From: Syngnathus acus
Lineage: Eukaryota > Chordata > Actinopteri > Syngnathiformes > Syngnathidae
DNA: 64,000 nt
Assembly: GCF_901709675.1 (NCBI RefSeq)
Contig: NC_051087.1
Location: 6,813,319-6,877,318, forward strand
Direction of reading: 5' to 3'
Below are positions 19,076 through 31,664 of this stretch, piece after piece. Position 1 is the first letter of the stretch. Every line of letters starts with the position of its first letter. The position numbers were made by a program, and so were the translations under genes. The notes under the pieces were generated by a model. That model was not told where the DNA came from, searched no databases, and worked only from the letters and a program-made list of their open reading frames with translations.

Positions 19076-20692
19076 ATGTCTTCAAAAAGTGTAAAGGGAG
19101 GACCAGAAAGTCGACCATCAGCTGCAGCCAGGTTCGTAGATTTAAACACTATGGGTCAAAAATTAGGAATGATTTGATAACAAATTTGTATATTTGCCAA
19201 AAGGCAGTCATCGACTTGATTGTATTTATGATTTGAAATAATCGGGTTATTGTAAATGTTACTTTTGAAGGCTTAACCATGTTTTCTTTTTCCCCTCCAA
19301 GCATGTCCCCTCGAGGGGGGCGGGGTCCAGCAGCCGGCAGATCTCCAACCACTGGCAGATTTAAAAACAAGGCTCTTCAGCTCAGCCTCTCCAAGAAATT
19401 CTGGTCATTATCAATCTTTGTTTCTCGTCAACACTGATTAAAAGAAGGAGAGCATTAGAGTCACTGATTGGTGCATCGGCTGCAAAACAAGCCCTTAAAG
19501 AGCTAAATTAAAGGGCACTTCATCTGTTTCTCCAATGACTGATGTAATGAGCCACATCAAGTGATTGGACTGCTCATGTTTTTCAATTATTTCTCCAACT
19601 TCAAAGTGGGTTTGATGCAGCTGTAGCTTTCTAAGAATTTTGTCCCTGAAAATGTGTGTTTAATTGAATTGCATTGGGAAGTTAAAAAAGCCTGTGGTAT
19701 GATGCTGATAGTTGGTTGCGAAATGCACAAATTCACAGTTCAAAGTCTCCCGCGACTCAAAAAAAGAGCAACGCCAATGGTGAAGGGGAAAGTCGTCGAC
19801 GCAGCAAACGGAGTCTCAGCAACAGCTCGGCGGTGGCTGCTGCCTACGTCGCCTACCTCAATAAACTTTTTGGACAGGTCAGTTTAACAAATTACCCTCA
19901 TGTTTCATTTCCATAGACAGCACACATGCATCCAAGCGTAAAAACAAGTGAGTCTATTTCTGCTTCCGAAATGTCGAAGATTGTGCACCTCTCGTGCGCT
20001 GATTTGAAAGGTAATGACAGGAGCCAGTTCAATTGGCCCGGAAGATAGACAGCTGTGTTCACGCCCACAACAACGCAAACACCCATTTGTAACTGTGCAA
20101 TTCTACAAAAACGTCAATGGAAAACTCCACCCATGCGCATAATTAGACCCCACCTTGCACTGGGCACAAAAATAGAGCCCTTAAAGTTAACTAGAATGCA
20201 AGGCAAAGTGGAGTACAAAAAGAGGTATACATTTCCCAAAAGATAAAATATGGAATTAACATGATAGTTACTTTGTTTTACAGAGTAGAAGCATTTGTTG
20301 TGCAGAAACAATGACTATTGATTGAGAATTTAACCACTGGGTGATATCTGCAGCGAACCATGACAATACCAAAATGGATGCTTGATTTGCAAGTCAGTAA
20401 TTGCCTCTATAGAGCAGGTCAAAGGACCATGAAAATTCAATATCATACCAGACTCTAATAATTCAAACAATGAGCAGAATAATAAAGACTGTAGGGTAAA
20501 CCCTCTAGAAATAATTCTGCTAACCTGAATTGGCTGGCCCTCTGCCCTGCAATTCCACTTTAAAGTGGGAGGCGTGTTTAATTGCAGGGGGAACAATAAG
20601 TCTGGGATGTTAATGGCACGTTGCATTGCCAAGGACAAAATGAATGAATTGCTGTTTAAGACTTTTCTTCTAATAATAGACACAGAAATGTA

Positions 20693-20730
<38 letters not shown>

Positions 20731-23700
20731 GTTTTGTGTGACTTGGTTTTCACAGATAATGTGTGGAGCTTTCAAATTTAAAGAATCGATTGTATTTTTT
20801 CAATTAAATGAATTGAGTATCATGGAGGTAAGGAATCGTTTCGTCAGATAAACAGACCTCTGTTGAGGAGCATTACGAATTGGATTCAGCTTTGTTGTGT
20901 TTCCTGTTATTACCACCATGGTGATATCGTTTTCATCAAGGAACATTATGAGCCCCTGATGAGACCTCATTACAAAACCAACAGTTTTCATTCTTTCTCA
21001 TCACAGGGGAGGGATTTACTAAAGAGCACCATCTTCACCAAAGGGAGCCCCCTGCCTGAATATTTGAATGATGTTTTTAACTGGGCTTCTCAATAACCAA
21101 CAGGACACATTTGATTGCTTTTACTAGAGGTGAAAACAGCTCCAAGATAACCTTCAACTTAGGTCATTGCCATGCTGTCACCTCCAGAAAAATAGAATGG
21201 CCTGCATTGGGTCCCCGTGCACAATGTACTTTGTGGCAAAGAGGCTGAAGCGAGCAGAGCATTCACCCTGCAGTGATCCTAATCCCTGCCTCAGTATTAA
21301 TTAGCCCCTTAGCTAAGTTTACTGTCAGCCCTCATTAGAGGAGGCTGGACAAGACAAATAGATAATGAAAGAGAGTTGATGCCTTGCATGCCTGACACTG
21401 CCAAAGCAGAAGATACCGAAGACAGATATTGCATTTGGGAGAACTGTAAAGAACATGCGTTGCAGATGCACAGGTGTTTAAAAATCTCATCCAATTGTGT
21501 GTTAACGTCAACGTACTGCTCATATATTTGTATTCATGCTTGAAAAGCAGTAGCTGCTCAACTGAAGGCAGACAGAATGAAATTAACTGTTAATGGGTTT
21601 AATGCAATGGGAGCCTGCATGGCCATCAAATCCTTTCTGGATGGAAGAAAAATCCAATTAATGTGTTGACCTTGCCATCTAAATATGCCCTTGTGGACTA
21701 CAGGATCTTTGATAAGATAAACATAACCAAGGTTCCCCAGGTTGTAACAGCTCTTTAATGTTGCCGTGTCGAAAACAATATTAAATATGAAGACGTTTGT
21801 ATAAATCATGAGCGGTTTTAGCGTTTGAGGCAGAGTTCTACATACGGTAAAGTGGAATCACTGCTGGCACAAGTGCGTGTTGGCATTGGATTTGTATTTT
21901 AACTCAGTTGGCAATGTTACGCAGAGAATAATTGTTTGCATGGCAGCCATGTGGCCCAGCTTCTAAGACACCACAGGGGTTGCTACTTTTCCTGAGGCGG
22001 TGCAGCACTTTACAAAATGACCTTCTGTGATTAATGGATGAAACTTGTATTGAGCTAAGCCATTTCGTTATCTCTGCCAACTTTGTTTATCATTTGTTTT
22101 TGTTGTGGCTTATTGGTTAGCTCATCTGTCTCACATTACAGAGGTTGTAGGATCAATTCTGGGCTCTGCTCTTCCAGTGTAGTTGTCACCATGCCTGCAT
22201 GGTTTTCCTCATTCCAAAAACATGCATGATACTCAAGATGAGGTGTGAAGAGTTGTTTTTCTCATTTTGCCTGATCAGTTCAGGGTACCTCTGGTCCAAA
22301 AATCAAATGTGATTAACTCCTGCAAAGCTGCGACTATAGTTGAGGAGTACAATTAGTACAGAGAATTTTGTTCTTTTGGGATTATTTAAAAAAAAAAAAA
22401 AAACTATTTCCACAAAACTGTTTGGAGGGTTGGTGACTATACGTATCCCAGATTTGGTTCCTCAGCAAAATATTCAGGCACATGCAATAGGCCTTGGTGG
22501 CAAGCAAATCATCACTGTTAAAAATTTCCAATTACCAAGAAGGGACTGCAAGTGTCAATTTAACAAGAATGGCAATAAAACTGCAAACCGCAAATGCTAT
22601 AAACGTTGTGTTGTAGTTGTTACTTCTGACTTGATTATACGGCCTTCATTTCCATGTTAAAATGTTGTGCGGTTTCAAGAAAGAAAAAAAATGATCAGAG
22701 GTTTTTATATGCTTCCTAAACTGGGGTGCCAGTCAAGTTTCTTTGAGCTTATAGATATCCCGGGGCTTTGTGCCAAGCAGCATCTCCAGAAGTCTTATCT
22801 AAGAACATGCGAGCTTTCATGTTCCTCGCTTTGCTATGTGAATGTGATGATGCTTTTGGAGACAAATTGTGCGCAGCCCTGTACCATTTGAACACTATTA
22901 TTATTATTATTATTATTATTATTTAAGGTGCACTTATCTTAATAACCATACTTGTTTAATTTTTGGTTAATTTTTTTGAATCAGCGCAAGTAAACATTAC
23001 ATATGCAAATTAAATCCAGTGTGTCTTTACAAATATGCAAATGAGACAATTGTTATGAGGACTGAGGCAAATTAGGTGCCATTAACGCTCGTGGGCAACA
23101 AAGAAGGTACTTGTCACTTTTCAAAAACAAGCCTGTTTTTTTAGGGGGGGGGTTAGGGTTTGATCAGAATGCATTCCTGCCCTGTTAGATATGCTGTACG
23201 TCTTTAAGAACTGAAACTCAACCTTTGCTACACTTTACAGTTTGTTTTCCTGACTTACAGTTTTGCATGAAAAGCGTTATGGTGGATGGCTCGGGTGAAA
23301 CAGAAGGAGAGGGAGAGTGAGCCTGAGCAAATGTCAAATGAATACAGCAGAGAATACAGAACGCACAAAAAGATATGCAAATGATGTGTTTTGTGTTCCT
23401 GTACTGGCAAGGATATGCAGCCATCTTTCGCTATCTGAACAGAGCAAAATCAGTCCGCCTCACCATTACATTTGTTTACGTGTGGGTGTGTGTTTGTATG
23501 CACATAGCTTAAGCATATGCCGGGTCCCTCTGGAAGCTGCAGCTGTAGACCAGCGTGTGTGTGTGTGTGCGCGCGTGTGTAAGGAGTGTATCATCTTGCG
23601 TCATTTTGCAAATGTGAACGAAATGTTGCAGGGTGAAATCCCATTAGTTTATTGTCACCATGCGGCTATGCCGACATGATTTACGTGATATTCTAACAAA

Positions 23701-26700
23701 ATGATTATCTCTGGAGTGTTTCTCAAGGGAATTTGACCTTTTTAAAAATCAAGGTGATTTTTCTATCTTCTATTCCAATCCTGTCATGTAACTAAATCCA
23801 TTGTTTTTCCTCCTTGTGCTGCATAGGAGCGAGAGTTAATGCCCCTGGAGTTAGATGGTAAGATGCCTTTTGGGTGACGGGGGCAGCCACGTGTCAATTG
23901 CATCACTGAACTTTGACAAGCATGCTTAGATTTACGTCTGTGAAGATACGCCATTCTGCTTTGAGTCTACAGTTCTATCTTAAAATCACATCTGTCGTTT
24001 ATTGTGTTCTGAAGGCACAGTCTGCTCTCATTCTCATTTCAATATTTTGCCTTTAATAAAAAGCTTTCAAACGGTTCTCATTAGATACAGGAGTTTTTGT
24101 AAGGAGGGAGGGAAGTTTATCTGCCTGGAGACGTGTTGACTGAACTGTTTATGTATTAATGTCTCAGCCCAGCGCAGCTTCATTGTTTTAACGACCATTT
24201 TCACAGCAGTCATTTTTATAGAGTGAAACAGTAGGAAAGATAGTATTAGCAGAACCGAGTTATTATGATGTTGCCATCTGTCATTGGTCTGTTGGTTTGC
24301 TGAATCAAATTTAAGATGTATTCTGACATATCTTGTTATATTATATTTTTGAGTTTATATCTCTTGGTCTCTTCTTATAACACCATTTTAAAGATTTATG
24401 TGCGTCTTTGTGTGTGTTAGAGTTGCGAGAGGCCTTCAAGGAGTTTGACTATGATGCGGATGGATTCATACATTACAAAGACATTGCTGACTGCATGAGG
24501 ACTATGGGCTACATGCCTACGGAGATGGAACTGATCGAGATCATCCAGCAGATCAAGATGAGATGTTTGTATTAATTTTTTCGGCTTTGTATGCGACTGC
24601 GTGCATGCCATTCCTCCCTCAGAATTCAATGTCAGTCATTCAATGATTGATGAGTCTATCTCAGGTGAGCAAGTGTGTGTAATATGTAACATCGTGACAT
24701 GTGTGCAGCACTTTTTTACTGCCACGTGCAGAAATGATGTTTGTCTTTGAAGCCAGGGACATTGGATGCATTTTTGCAGACTGATTAATTGCCCTCACCC
24801 TGTATGTTGAAGCGTGTGTTGAGATATTCCTTCTCAGTGGTCACAAATGGGGCTGCTCTTGATTCTTTTTCATCAAACAAAAACAGGGCTGACACTGAAT
24901 TGTTCAGCTTTTACATTATGAATTCTGAGAAAATGGGACATGAAGGGAGAGCCAAATCTAACATGGGTGTCTTTGATATTCCAGAAGACACTAACATACA
25001 GGAGATCATTAATTGATGTGTTCTATGGCACCATTAATATGACCAGCTCCTTAAATGACCATAAACCTTAAATGTAACAGAAAAAATATATCATGACTTC
25101 ATCAGAACTGAAGCGATACTATACTTAGTCAATGTCACACAAGACACAAAAGCATTTATTCCCTAAATAATGCTGCTCACAAACAAAACATAAAGTGGTC
25201 ATCAAGATGGCAGAGAATCCTCGCCGTAATCTCAGAGGGCCTGAGTCCAGATGTTATTTCTATCGTTGTAACTATGCCACTTGGCATGTTTTCAATACAT
25301 TTAACGCTTGAGTTGTCCTAATGACAAGAGCAGGTAACATTAATGTCAAAATTGAAAGATATTTACCTATCTATCTAGACATAGATGATAAAGGCATCTA
25401 CAGGCTACATAGCTATGAGCAAATTGTGTTTTCTCACATTTGTACTGTATACAGTGATTTGAATTATTCATGCATGCTCCTCATTTAAATTGACCCTACA
25501 GGGAGGCTTTAGTTCTTTTCTTGTTAAATCTCTATGGAGCCAACAATACCATGAAATTATATATTTTTTCCATAACCAGTCAAGCACACTCAGTTGAAAA
25601 AAAAAAAGTTTCTCCTATGACGTTTAGTTGCCTTTTTTTTTTTCTTTTTCCCCGTACTGTGATTATAGGCTGACCCACTTAAAGCAGAAAAAAAAAAAAC
25701 CAGACTGCTGCTCCACAAGAAAAATGTACGTTACCTTAAGGGCAACTAAGAAAATCATTTGCTGGGAGAAAATCACATAATTAGCTGTCTCACATTTCTG
25801 AGTTTTTCAGCTGCTGTTTTTTAAATTACCATTTTGATTTGCTGCTGCAAGTCAATGATAATGGGGGGAAACACAACATTTTATTCATTAAATGCCCACA
25901 AAGCTTTTCTAGTGGAACCAAAGTCAGTCTGCTCTGTTCAACCTCTTTCCCTTTGAAACTCATTATATTTGGAATCATTTGTTCCAACTGTCACCATTAA
26001 GAAAAAATCACGTGACAAGCATATGGCAGCTAACCAGTCAACCAGTGGCTGGTGAGCTAATGTCTATCTTGAGAAGCTAGTGGAAAAAGGCCACATCTTC
26101 ACCGAATGTAATCGATTGTGCAAGCACTTCCCTGTGTTTTATGATAATGTTAGGTTAGGTTGGCAATTAGCATGGCTTCTCCAGGTTTACCCTGAATAGT
26201 ATGAGCAGAATGCAAAATGGGTGTTTCATTTGCATCAATTAATCTTTCAAGATAGTCAGGCGTACATATAACCTTTTGACGTACATCAAGAACTCTGTAT
26301 GTTACATTTAAAGGCACATCATGCATGTCTTCTTGTGTGATCCCTTTCATGATGTGCATGGGCAAGATATGGTGCCCCGGGCCATGAGTTTGACTCTTGT
26401 GCTGTAATATTCTGCAGTTCCATTTTGTTGTAATTACACTTCATCTTTCAGTAATATGTGATTAAATCACAGCACATTCAAGTATTTAGAAGTGATTAAA
26501 TCATAGCACTTTTAAGTATTGAACAGTAGACGAGGTAGATAGTTTCTATATTTTCTCTAATGAATCCAGACAGAGCCAAAAGTAAATAACCAGGTGGATG
26601 GATCCACCATACCTGAGAGATAACTAAGCACCTGGCTAATGTTTAAATAAGCTTTTGCAGACACTCATTAGGAGAGTTTGACTTGTTGCTGTGCCATCAC

Positions 26701-26971
26701 TTTGTTTTACTGCCCTCAGGTGGCCAAAACACATTACATTAAAACAGATTAATGTGCAGTAAAAATGTCATTACTTTGTTTTGCTCAGCATAAACAATGT
26801 TAATATTGCCCACCTGCACATACAAGCGTTGCTCTCCTTCTGCAGGGGGTGGCCACGTGGACTTTGATGACTTCTGTCAGTTAATGGGCCCGAGGATGCT
26901 GGCTGAGACAGCTCACATGGTTGGGCTCAAGGAGCTCCGCTGCGCCTTCAAACAGGTAAGAATTACAGCAA

Positions 26972-27002
<31 letters not shown>

Positions 27003-30000
27003 ACAAATTCAATGCCATCGAAAGTGTGTGGATCTTATGTGAGGAGGTTGTACAAAAAGTAGTGAAGGGAAAATGAAGCTTCAAATTTGCTTCATGAACC
27101 AGTTGTTGCATTTTTTTGACTCCTCTAAGTGACACTCGGTTGAACATATGGCTGAAAGTACACTGAGTTGCCATTCTGTTAAACCCCTCATTTAAACCAA
27201 CAGTGCCACACACAATATTAGTTTACCTGAACAGCGCACATGGTATTGAACTTAATGTCCGAAAAATACAGTGACAAATTAAAATCTAACCCACCCCAAA
27301 GTAAAGTCCACATATTGATTCCCGACCTGCTTAAGTAGGTAGAACAATTGTACATACTGTACATATTGTGTTTTAGTATCGTATTGAATTATTATGATTT
27401 TGTAATTGCATCATAATAGTCGAATTATAAAGAGGTGGATTACGTTGTGTAAATCCCCACTGCAGGCCCAGCTAGGTACCAAATGCTGCCACAAAGTCAG
27501 AAAAACAAGATTTCTAAGTCCCACCTCCTCCTCCGAGCAAAATCATGATGTGGCCAAGACAAATTAGGTTATTTCCTGGAATTTGTAAGCAAGCCTCTCA
27601 CCCGAGCCCTGTGTGTATGTGTGAGGGGGGGGGGGTTATTAATCATGACTGCCGAATGCATGACACTGACATAAAGGGCGTCTATGCTAATAAATATTAA
27701 AGAATGCTTGAAATGCTACGGTGCACTCGGTTTTTATTTATATGCGTAGAGTCTTATTTGGAATATAGTCTCATGCATCAAATAGGATCACATTTTAGGA
27801 GCCTTTTATTACATCCACTAACTGGTTTATGATTTTGTTTGACTGCTTTGTCACTTCAGTTAAAGATACAATTAAGAGCTTGTCTGGAATTAAATGTGCT
27901 CTCATAGCAGTACCTTACTGTATGGCTGGAGTTGATTACTTTAAAAGTAATAAAAAGTTACTTTATTATTTCATGATTAATATTTAATTCACTTCTTCCA
28001 AAAAATCGTTATTAATTGAAGGAGCTGCTCCTAAGAGATGCCTGGCCTAAAGACTAAACACATTTTCATGTGACTGCAGCCTTTTTGCCAACACCAAAAA
28101 TATAACTTAATTGGCTATGATGCTCTCAGTCTAGCTTGTTAGCACTTTTATTTTTCAACACATAGGTCATATGTTTTCAGTGAAGTGTTTCTTGCGTCAT
28201 TGCACCGTAAATAATCAGTCAAAGGAAAGACACATGAGTTACTCCAGGCACCATGGTGGGTGCAAATGAAAATTTGCTTCCAGCCCCTTCCTCACTTCCA
28301 AAGATGTTCTCACTTGAGGACTAACATGTCATGAGTCAGCATTGCCCCATCTGTAGATTTAAGCTGTTTGCAGCTTTCAAGGGGCTGCGAAGAAGCTCCA
28401 CAACATCCAATCGCTTTCTTCTCTATCTGAAGAACACTTTAATTGGCTGTTTAATGCGGCTTTTAATAACCCCTAAAACCCTCGCTGTTGTTTGTGTTCT
28501 GTTTATCCAAAAAGTTTCCTTTTCTTCCTCTCATCTTCTAATCCTCCACATCCTTTGGTTTGACTTTCATTTGCAGTTTGACTGTAATGGGGATGGAAAG
28601 ATCACGCTTGAAGAGCTGAAGGATGGGATGAAGACCCTGCTTGGTGAGAAGCTGAAGAAAGGCGAGCTAGAGGAAATTCTCGGTGACATTGACCTAAACA
28701 AAGATGGCAACATCGACTTTGATGGTGAGCAGCTGAAGTGGGGGTCGCGGCAGGAGGAAAGAACGTCAAGGACAGAACGAGATGTAGAGCTAGTTGAATG
28801 ACCGCAAGTCACCAAGGCTGAAACATTCGTCACCAGAAAAATCTATGAGCATGCAGCAATGATTTAAGTTTGTTTGGACCTGGTAATACTCATGCCCTAG
28901 GGCAGCTGGGATAAGCTCGGGAATGAGCATTGAATGCTGGAGGGGGGCACAGTTTTTCATCTGTGATACTGGGGGGCCACGTAGGACCATGCAGTTCCTA
29001 CCAAGACGTATGACGAAATGCCTTTCAAAATATATGACAAAATACGAGCAAAATATGAATGCATCCATCCATTATCACAATGTGAGAAAAAATGAAGAAT
29101 TTGGCAATTATGCCTAATTTTTCTTCTAGTAGTGTAAGTATGATTAATTGTCTGGCTGTGAGTCAAAAAATATATTGAACAAACACTTCAACACGAGGTA
29201 GGAAGCACCAAACAAACAAAGCTACTAGAAGACAACACAAGAGCAAACGATAAACAAGAGAGAGGAAGAGGGCAAAAAGGCTCGATTACATGAAGGAGCC
29301 TTGCCTTGGAGGTTTGCAATCTAATTGTACTTTTTCCTCAATCAATACACATGTCACATGCGACACATTGAGAACACACTGGGCTGGACAGCTCAAGGAC
29401 TTAGAAGAAATTGCATTACCTGCTGAGGAAATACACGTCGTATATATACACACACGTACACACACACACACACACGATTGCAGGGGAATGCATGATTTAG
29501 CACACAAAAGTGTGACTCGTTTTGTCTCGTCACAGCAATCCAATCTATTGCAATTATCGAGGACATATAAAAAGGCGTGTCACAGTGAAAAGGGATCCAT
29601 AAGCAAGTACTCCTTCTCGGCATCATCAACGAGCCCCTAGGGCGCAGTTTGAAGGTGTCACATGGTCAGAATGTCTAACAAGGTGTAACAATAAATGAAT
29701 GCCCCGCATGTAGACCTTCCAATAGGCCCTGAGTGGGATTATAGATTTGTGCCTCCTGCTGCCCCTCACCTCAATAGGTGTCATCAAAATCACATCATCA
29801 TTTTGAAAAGCCATCACAAGCCTTGTATAAAGAACATCAAACTGATTTACAGTATATGGGGAAAAGTGCTTGCAGCGTCACAATGGTTTAATATATATAT
29901 TTTTTCTTTTTACTTTTGCCCCCTTCCGTCCTCCCTTTGGCTCAGTTTCAAGTTCTGTAGATCTTAATAATCGGGCATCCTACTTTATGTAGCCAATCAG

Positions 30001-30965
30001 TTAGAAAATATGAAAAGAATATATTAACATTATGCATAATACAATATATGCATGTGGTATAAAGTTGTATGAAAGATTACTACTATATTGAATTATTCAT
30101 AATTCACAAATAATCGTATGTTATATTGCGTGCGCAGTAGAAGCATTCAAAGGCTGCTTCTTCTGGCAACTATATTCATCAACTTTGTTAAGAATAAATT
30201 CAAATGAAAAAAAATCTTCAACAATATCTCTTTAATTAGTGGCAATGTTCTTTTAGTAAATGGTTTCCAGAGAATCATAAAAGAGTCTCATGAAAGCTAA
30301 AGATAGTGGGTTAATCTGGCATTAAACTTAAGTGCCCATCCAGTCTAAAGCTCCATGTGCATGTAGACAATGAGAAGGCTTCCTGTGAGACAATAGGTGT
30401 GATTAGGTTGGGTGAGTTGATTTGGAATGGATTTCATAGAGACGATTGGCTGGCTCGATGGGAAGGGACTAGAATCTCTGATACAACCAATAAAGGCGGA
30501 GGTAATCTAATTAGTTGCTGGCTTCAACTCATTTTAACTCTGTGTGAGTTTGAAGACTTTGGTTTTAATACAATGAGCAGGGTTTCTCCTGGCTCTAATT
30601 CAGGGGCGGTTCTAGACTAATTTCACTAGGGGGGTCACGCAGGGGGCACGGGGTTTTGTCGGACGGGCGCAGTAAGTATTTGGTTCAGTTTTTCTTGCAT
30701 TCTGAAAAAAGGTATCGGCCATTATTTAAGAAAAGTGATATTAAACTGAAATGGCCTCACCCATTTATTTTTGTTCTTTCTAGCAGATCGCCACTTCTGT
30801 GGTTCATTAACTTGCTGTTGATGTCATCACATCACCATGTGTGAAACTTTTAGGTGTATGAATAAACTCAGTGTGAGATGATAATAATGTACACCAGCAT
30901 CATTTTGTGATCATCACCTTCTGTCTCCTTCCGCAGAGTTCATGATGATGCTCTCTGCTCGGTGA
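19076..30965 (+). CDS. cabp4: Calcium-binding protein 4-like (neuronal EF-hand calcium sensor)
   Basis: CaBP4 binds voltage-gated calcium channels (Cav1.4) at photoreceptor synapses and tunes their opening. Coding exons: 19076-19131, 19302-19403, 19739-19877, 23827-23857, 24421-24564, 26846-26955, 28577-28724, 30937-30965 (TGA); 252 residues. The N-terminal third is basic and Ser-rich, as in CaBP4. [18 protein letters not shown] leads into EF1 (119-130, D-Y-D-A-D-G, Asp at position 12). EF2 (around 156-167, GGHVDFDDF) has lost its calcium loop, as throughout the CaBP family. EF3 (196-207) and EF4 (233-244) are canonical. [15 protein letters not shown] in the linker is closest to CaBP4 among the CaBPs. 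No myristoylation start (MG) is seen. Exon 2 has a weak donor (TTCTG|GTCATT) and could be skipped in frame. An upstream noncoding exon is likely, because a splice acceptor (CTAG) sits just before the ATG. Confidence 0.85.
19302..19403 (+). CDS. cabp4: cabp4 coding exon 2 (possible cassette exon)
   Basis: This exon adds 34 residues, [15 protein letters not shown]-type sequence followed by [10 protein letters not shown]. It is exactly 102 bp with the same phase at both sides, so inclusion or skipping keeps the frame. The acceptor (CCCCTCCAAG) is good, but the donor needed to join the next exon in phase is weak. The residues match no domain that I know. Either the exon is real and alternative, or my 3' border is wrong. 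Confidence 0.5.
20694..20727. repeat. (TAA)n microsatellite
   Basis: Uninterrupted trinucleotide repeat in cabp4 intron 3. Confidence 0.95.
22101..22236 (+). repeat. tRNA-derived SINE relic
   Basis: TGTGGCTTATTGGTTAGCTC resembles an A box, and GGTTGTAGGATCAATTC resembles a B box about 30 bases on. The CCAAAAACATGCATG that follows is the usual body of fish tRNA-SINEs. The copy is diverged and truncated. Confidence 0.6.
22896..22923. repeat. (ATT)n microsatellite
   Basis: Trinucleotide repeat in cabp4 intron 3, about 80 bases before the octamer cluster. Confidence 0.95.
23003..23054 (+). promoter_or_regulatory. Candidate POU/SOX motif cluster in cabp4 intron 3
   Basis: Two perfect octamers (ATGCAAAT at 23003-23010 and 23035-23042) lie 32 bases apart. 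The second is followed after three bases by ACAATTGTT (23046-23054), a SOX-type site. A third octamer is at 23375-23382. Function is inferred from motifs only. Confidence 0.35.
24565..26845 (+). other. cabp4 intron 5
   Basis: Mostly AT-rich sequence with several A and T homopolymers (25600-25700) and a hAT-like end on the minus strand near 26150-26400. The region 26680-26770 includes a dispersed motif (CCCTCAGGTGGCC) seen in several fish repeats. No exon is supported. Confidence 0.5.
26150..26400 (-). mobile_element. Probable hAT-type repeat end in cabp4 intron 5
   Basis: Read on the minus strand, GAGTCAAACTCATGGCCCGG near 26390 is the common terminus of fish hAT-like repeats. A 71-codon frame runs on from it (26365 to 26150), but it resembles no domain and is probably chance reading through repeat sequence. 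Confidence 0.35.
26970..27003. repeat. (AAAT)n microsatellite
   Basis: Tetranucleotide repeat starting 15 bases after the donor of cabp4 coding exon 6. Confidence 0.95.
27060..27180 (+). repeat. Dispersed repeat (GAAGCTTC...CTTCATGAACCAG)
   Basis: GAAAATGAAGCTTC then TTCATGAACCAGTTG recurs at 45676-45725 with near identity, and a weaker match lies near 43085. The family is not identified. Confidence 0.5.
28880..28950 (+). repeat. LINE/SINE tail fragment
   Basis: CTAGGGCAGCTGGGATAAGC is the conserved 3' region of many fish L2-type elements and of SINEs that share their tail. Only a short piece is present. Confidence 0.45.
29447..29475. repeat. (AC)n microsatellite
   Basis: Dinucleotide repeat with a single interruption in cabp4 intron 7. 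Confidence 0.9.
30601..30655 (+). mobile_element. hAT-like element end (CAGGGGCGGTTCTAGAC)
   Basis: The terminus type is the same as that of the element at 8635. No matching inverted end was found before the last cabp4 exon, so this is a partial copy. Confidence 0.4.
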
Positions 30966-31049
30966 TCTCTGATGGAGGGTGAGGCCGGCACCACAATCAC
31001 TCTGCTCCTCTGAGTTACTTCTTTCTGTCCCGTGACGTTTTGCTTTCAA

Positions 31050-31055
31050 AATAAA
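31050..31055 (+). terminator. cabp4: Polyadenylation signal of cabp4
   Basis: An AATAAA hexamer 85 bases after the stop codon. A second AATAAA lies at 31155-31160. Either would give a very short 3' UTR. Confidence 0.6.
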
Positions 31056-31189
31056 GAGGCAGTTAGTGCAATGTGAGTTATAAAGCACAGTAATAGTAAA
31101 ACATTGGTGCTGCTTTGTCGTCCCCTTGTGGCAGCAAAGGGTACACGTTCATGCAATAAAGAGGGGATAAGTCATTTCAGTCCATGACA

Positions 31190-31345
31190 AATAAGGATTT
31201 TTTTTTCTCCCTCCCAGGGCTGAAGGGGTAAACTTGACTGATACAAGTGTTTTATAAATATTTATCTCAAATAAGATGCTGGAATGGCTTAACTGGGGCT
31301 ATGCATATGGATTTCTGACGGGACTATGAGCCCCAGGGGAGAACC
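31190..31345. repeat. Repeat copy related to 6313-6460
   Basis: Both stretches read GGATTTTTT...CC, then a GGGCT.AAGG block, then ATAAATAT, then TGG(A)ATGGCTTAACTGGGG-like text in the same order. They are two decayed copies of one DNA-transposon end. Confidence 0.5.
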
Positions 31346-31422
31346 AGCGTGAGGATGCGAAGGCCTAGATAGGCACGCTTAGTTACTGTTGAACTTGTTT
31401 TTTTTTTTTTTTTTTTTACTTA

Positions 31423-31664
31423 CCGTATTTTCCGCTACTTTTTGCACACGCTTTGAACACTGCAGCTTGTAGTCCAGTGCGGTTTATCAATGGATTTTTA
31501 TGATATTGTATAATTTGTGCATATTCTCTTACATATGAAAATCAAACATTAAAGCACCTGCATCTTATAGTCTGGTGTGTCATATATGAACAAAACTGGA
31601 TTTCCCCCTAATTTTAGCTGGTGTGGCTTATATTCAGGTGCGACCTATAGTCCAGAAAATATGG
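31423..31664. mobile_element. TA-flanked palindromic MITE (copy 1, 242 bp)
   Basis: The left end CCGTATTTTCCGC and the inverted right end CCATATTTTCTGGACTATAG lie between TA dinucleotides (31421-31422 and 31665-31666). Internal units of the type GGTGCG(C/A)CTTATA recur in direct and inverted form. A TA duplication suggests Tc1/mariner-like mobilisation. No protein is encoded. Related to the copy at 61123. Confidence 0.65.

Larger units (their letters stand above)
19878..23826 (+). other. cabp4 intron 3, about 4 kb
   Basis: It carries a (TAA)n repeat (20694-20727), a SINE relic (22101-22236), an (ATT)n repeat (22896-22923), a cluster of ATGCAAAT octamers (23003, 23035, 23375) and a (GT)n tract near 23553. 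No exon was found in it. Confidence 0.6.
28725..30936 (+). other. cabp4 intron 7
   Basis: It contains an L2-like tail around 28880-28950 (CAGCTGGGATAAGCTCG), an (AC)n tract at 29447-29475, and a hAT-like end at 30601. No exon is supported. Confidence 0.5.

Noticed and set aside
26150-26365. 71-codon minus-strand frame with normal composition
   Set aside because: It runs on from a hAT-type terminus inside a cabp4 intron, matches no domain, and has no splice or promoter support.
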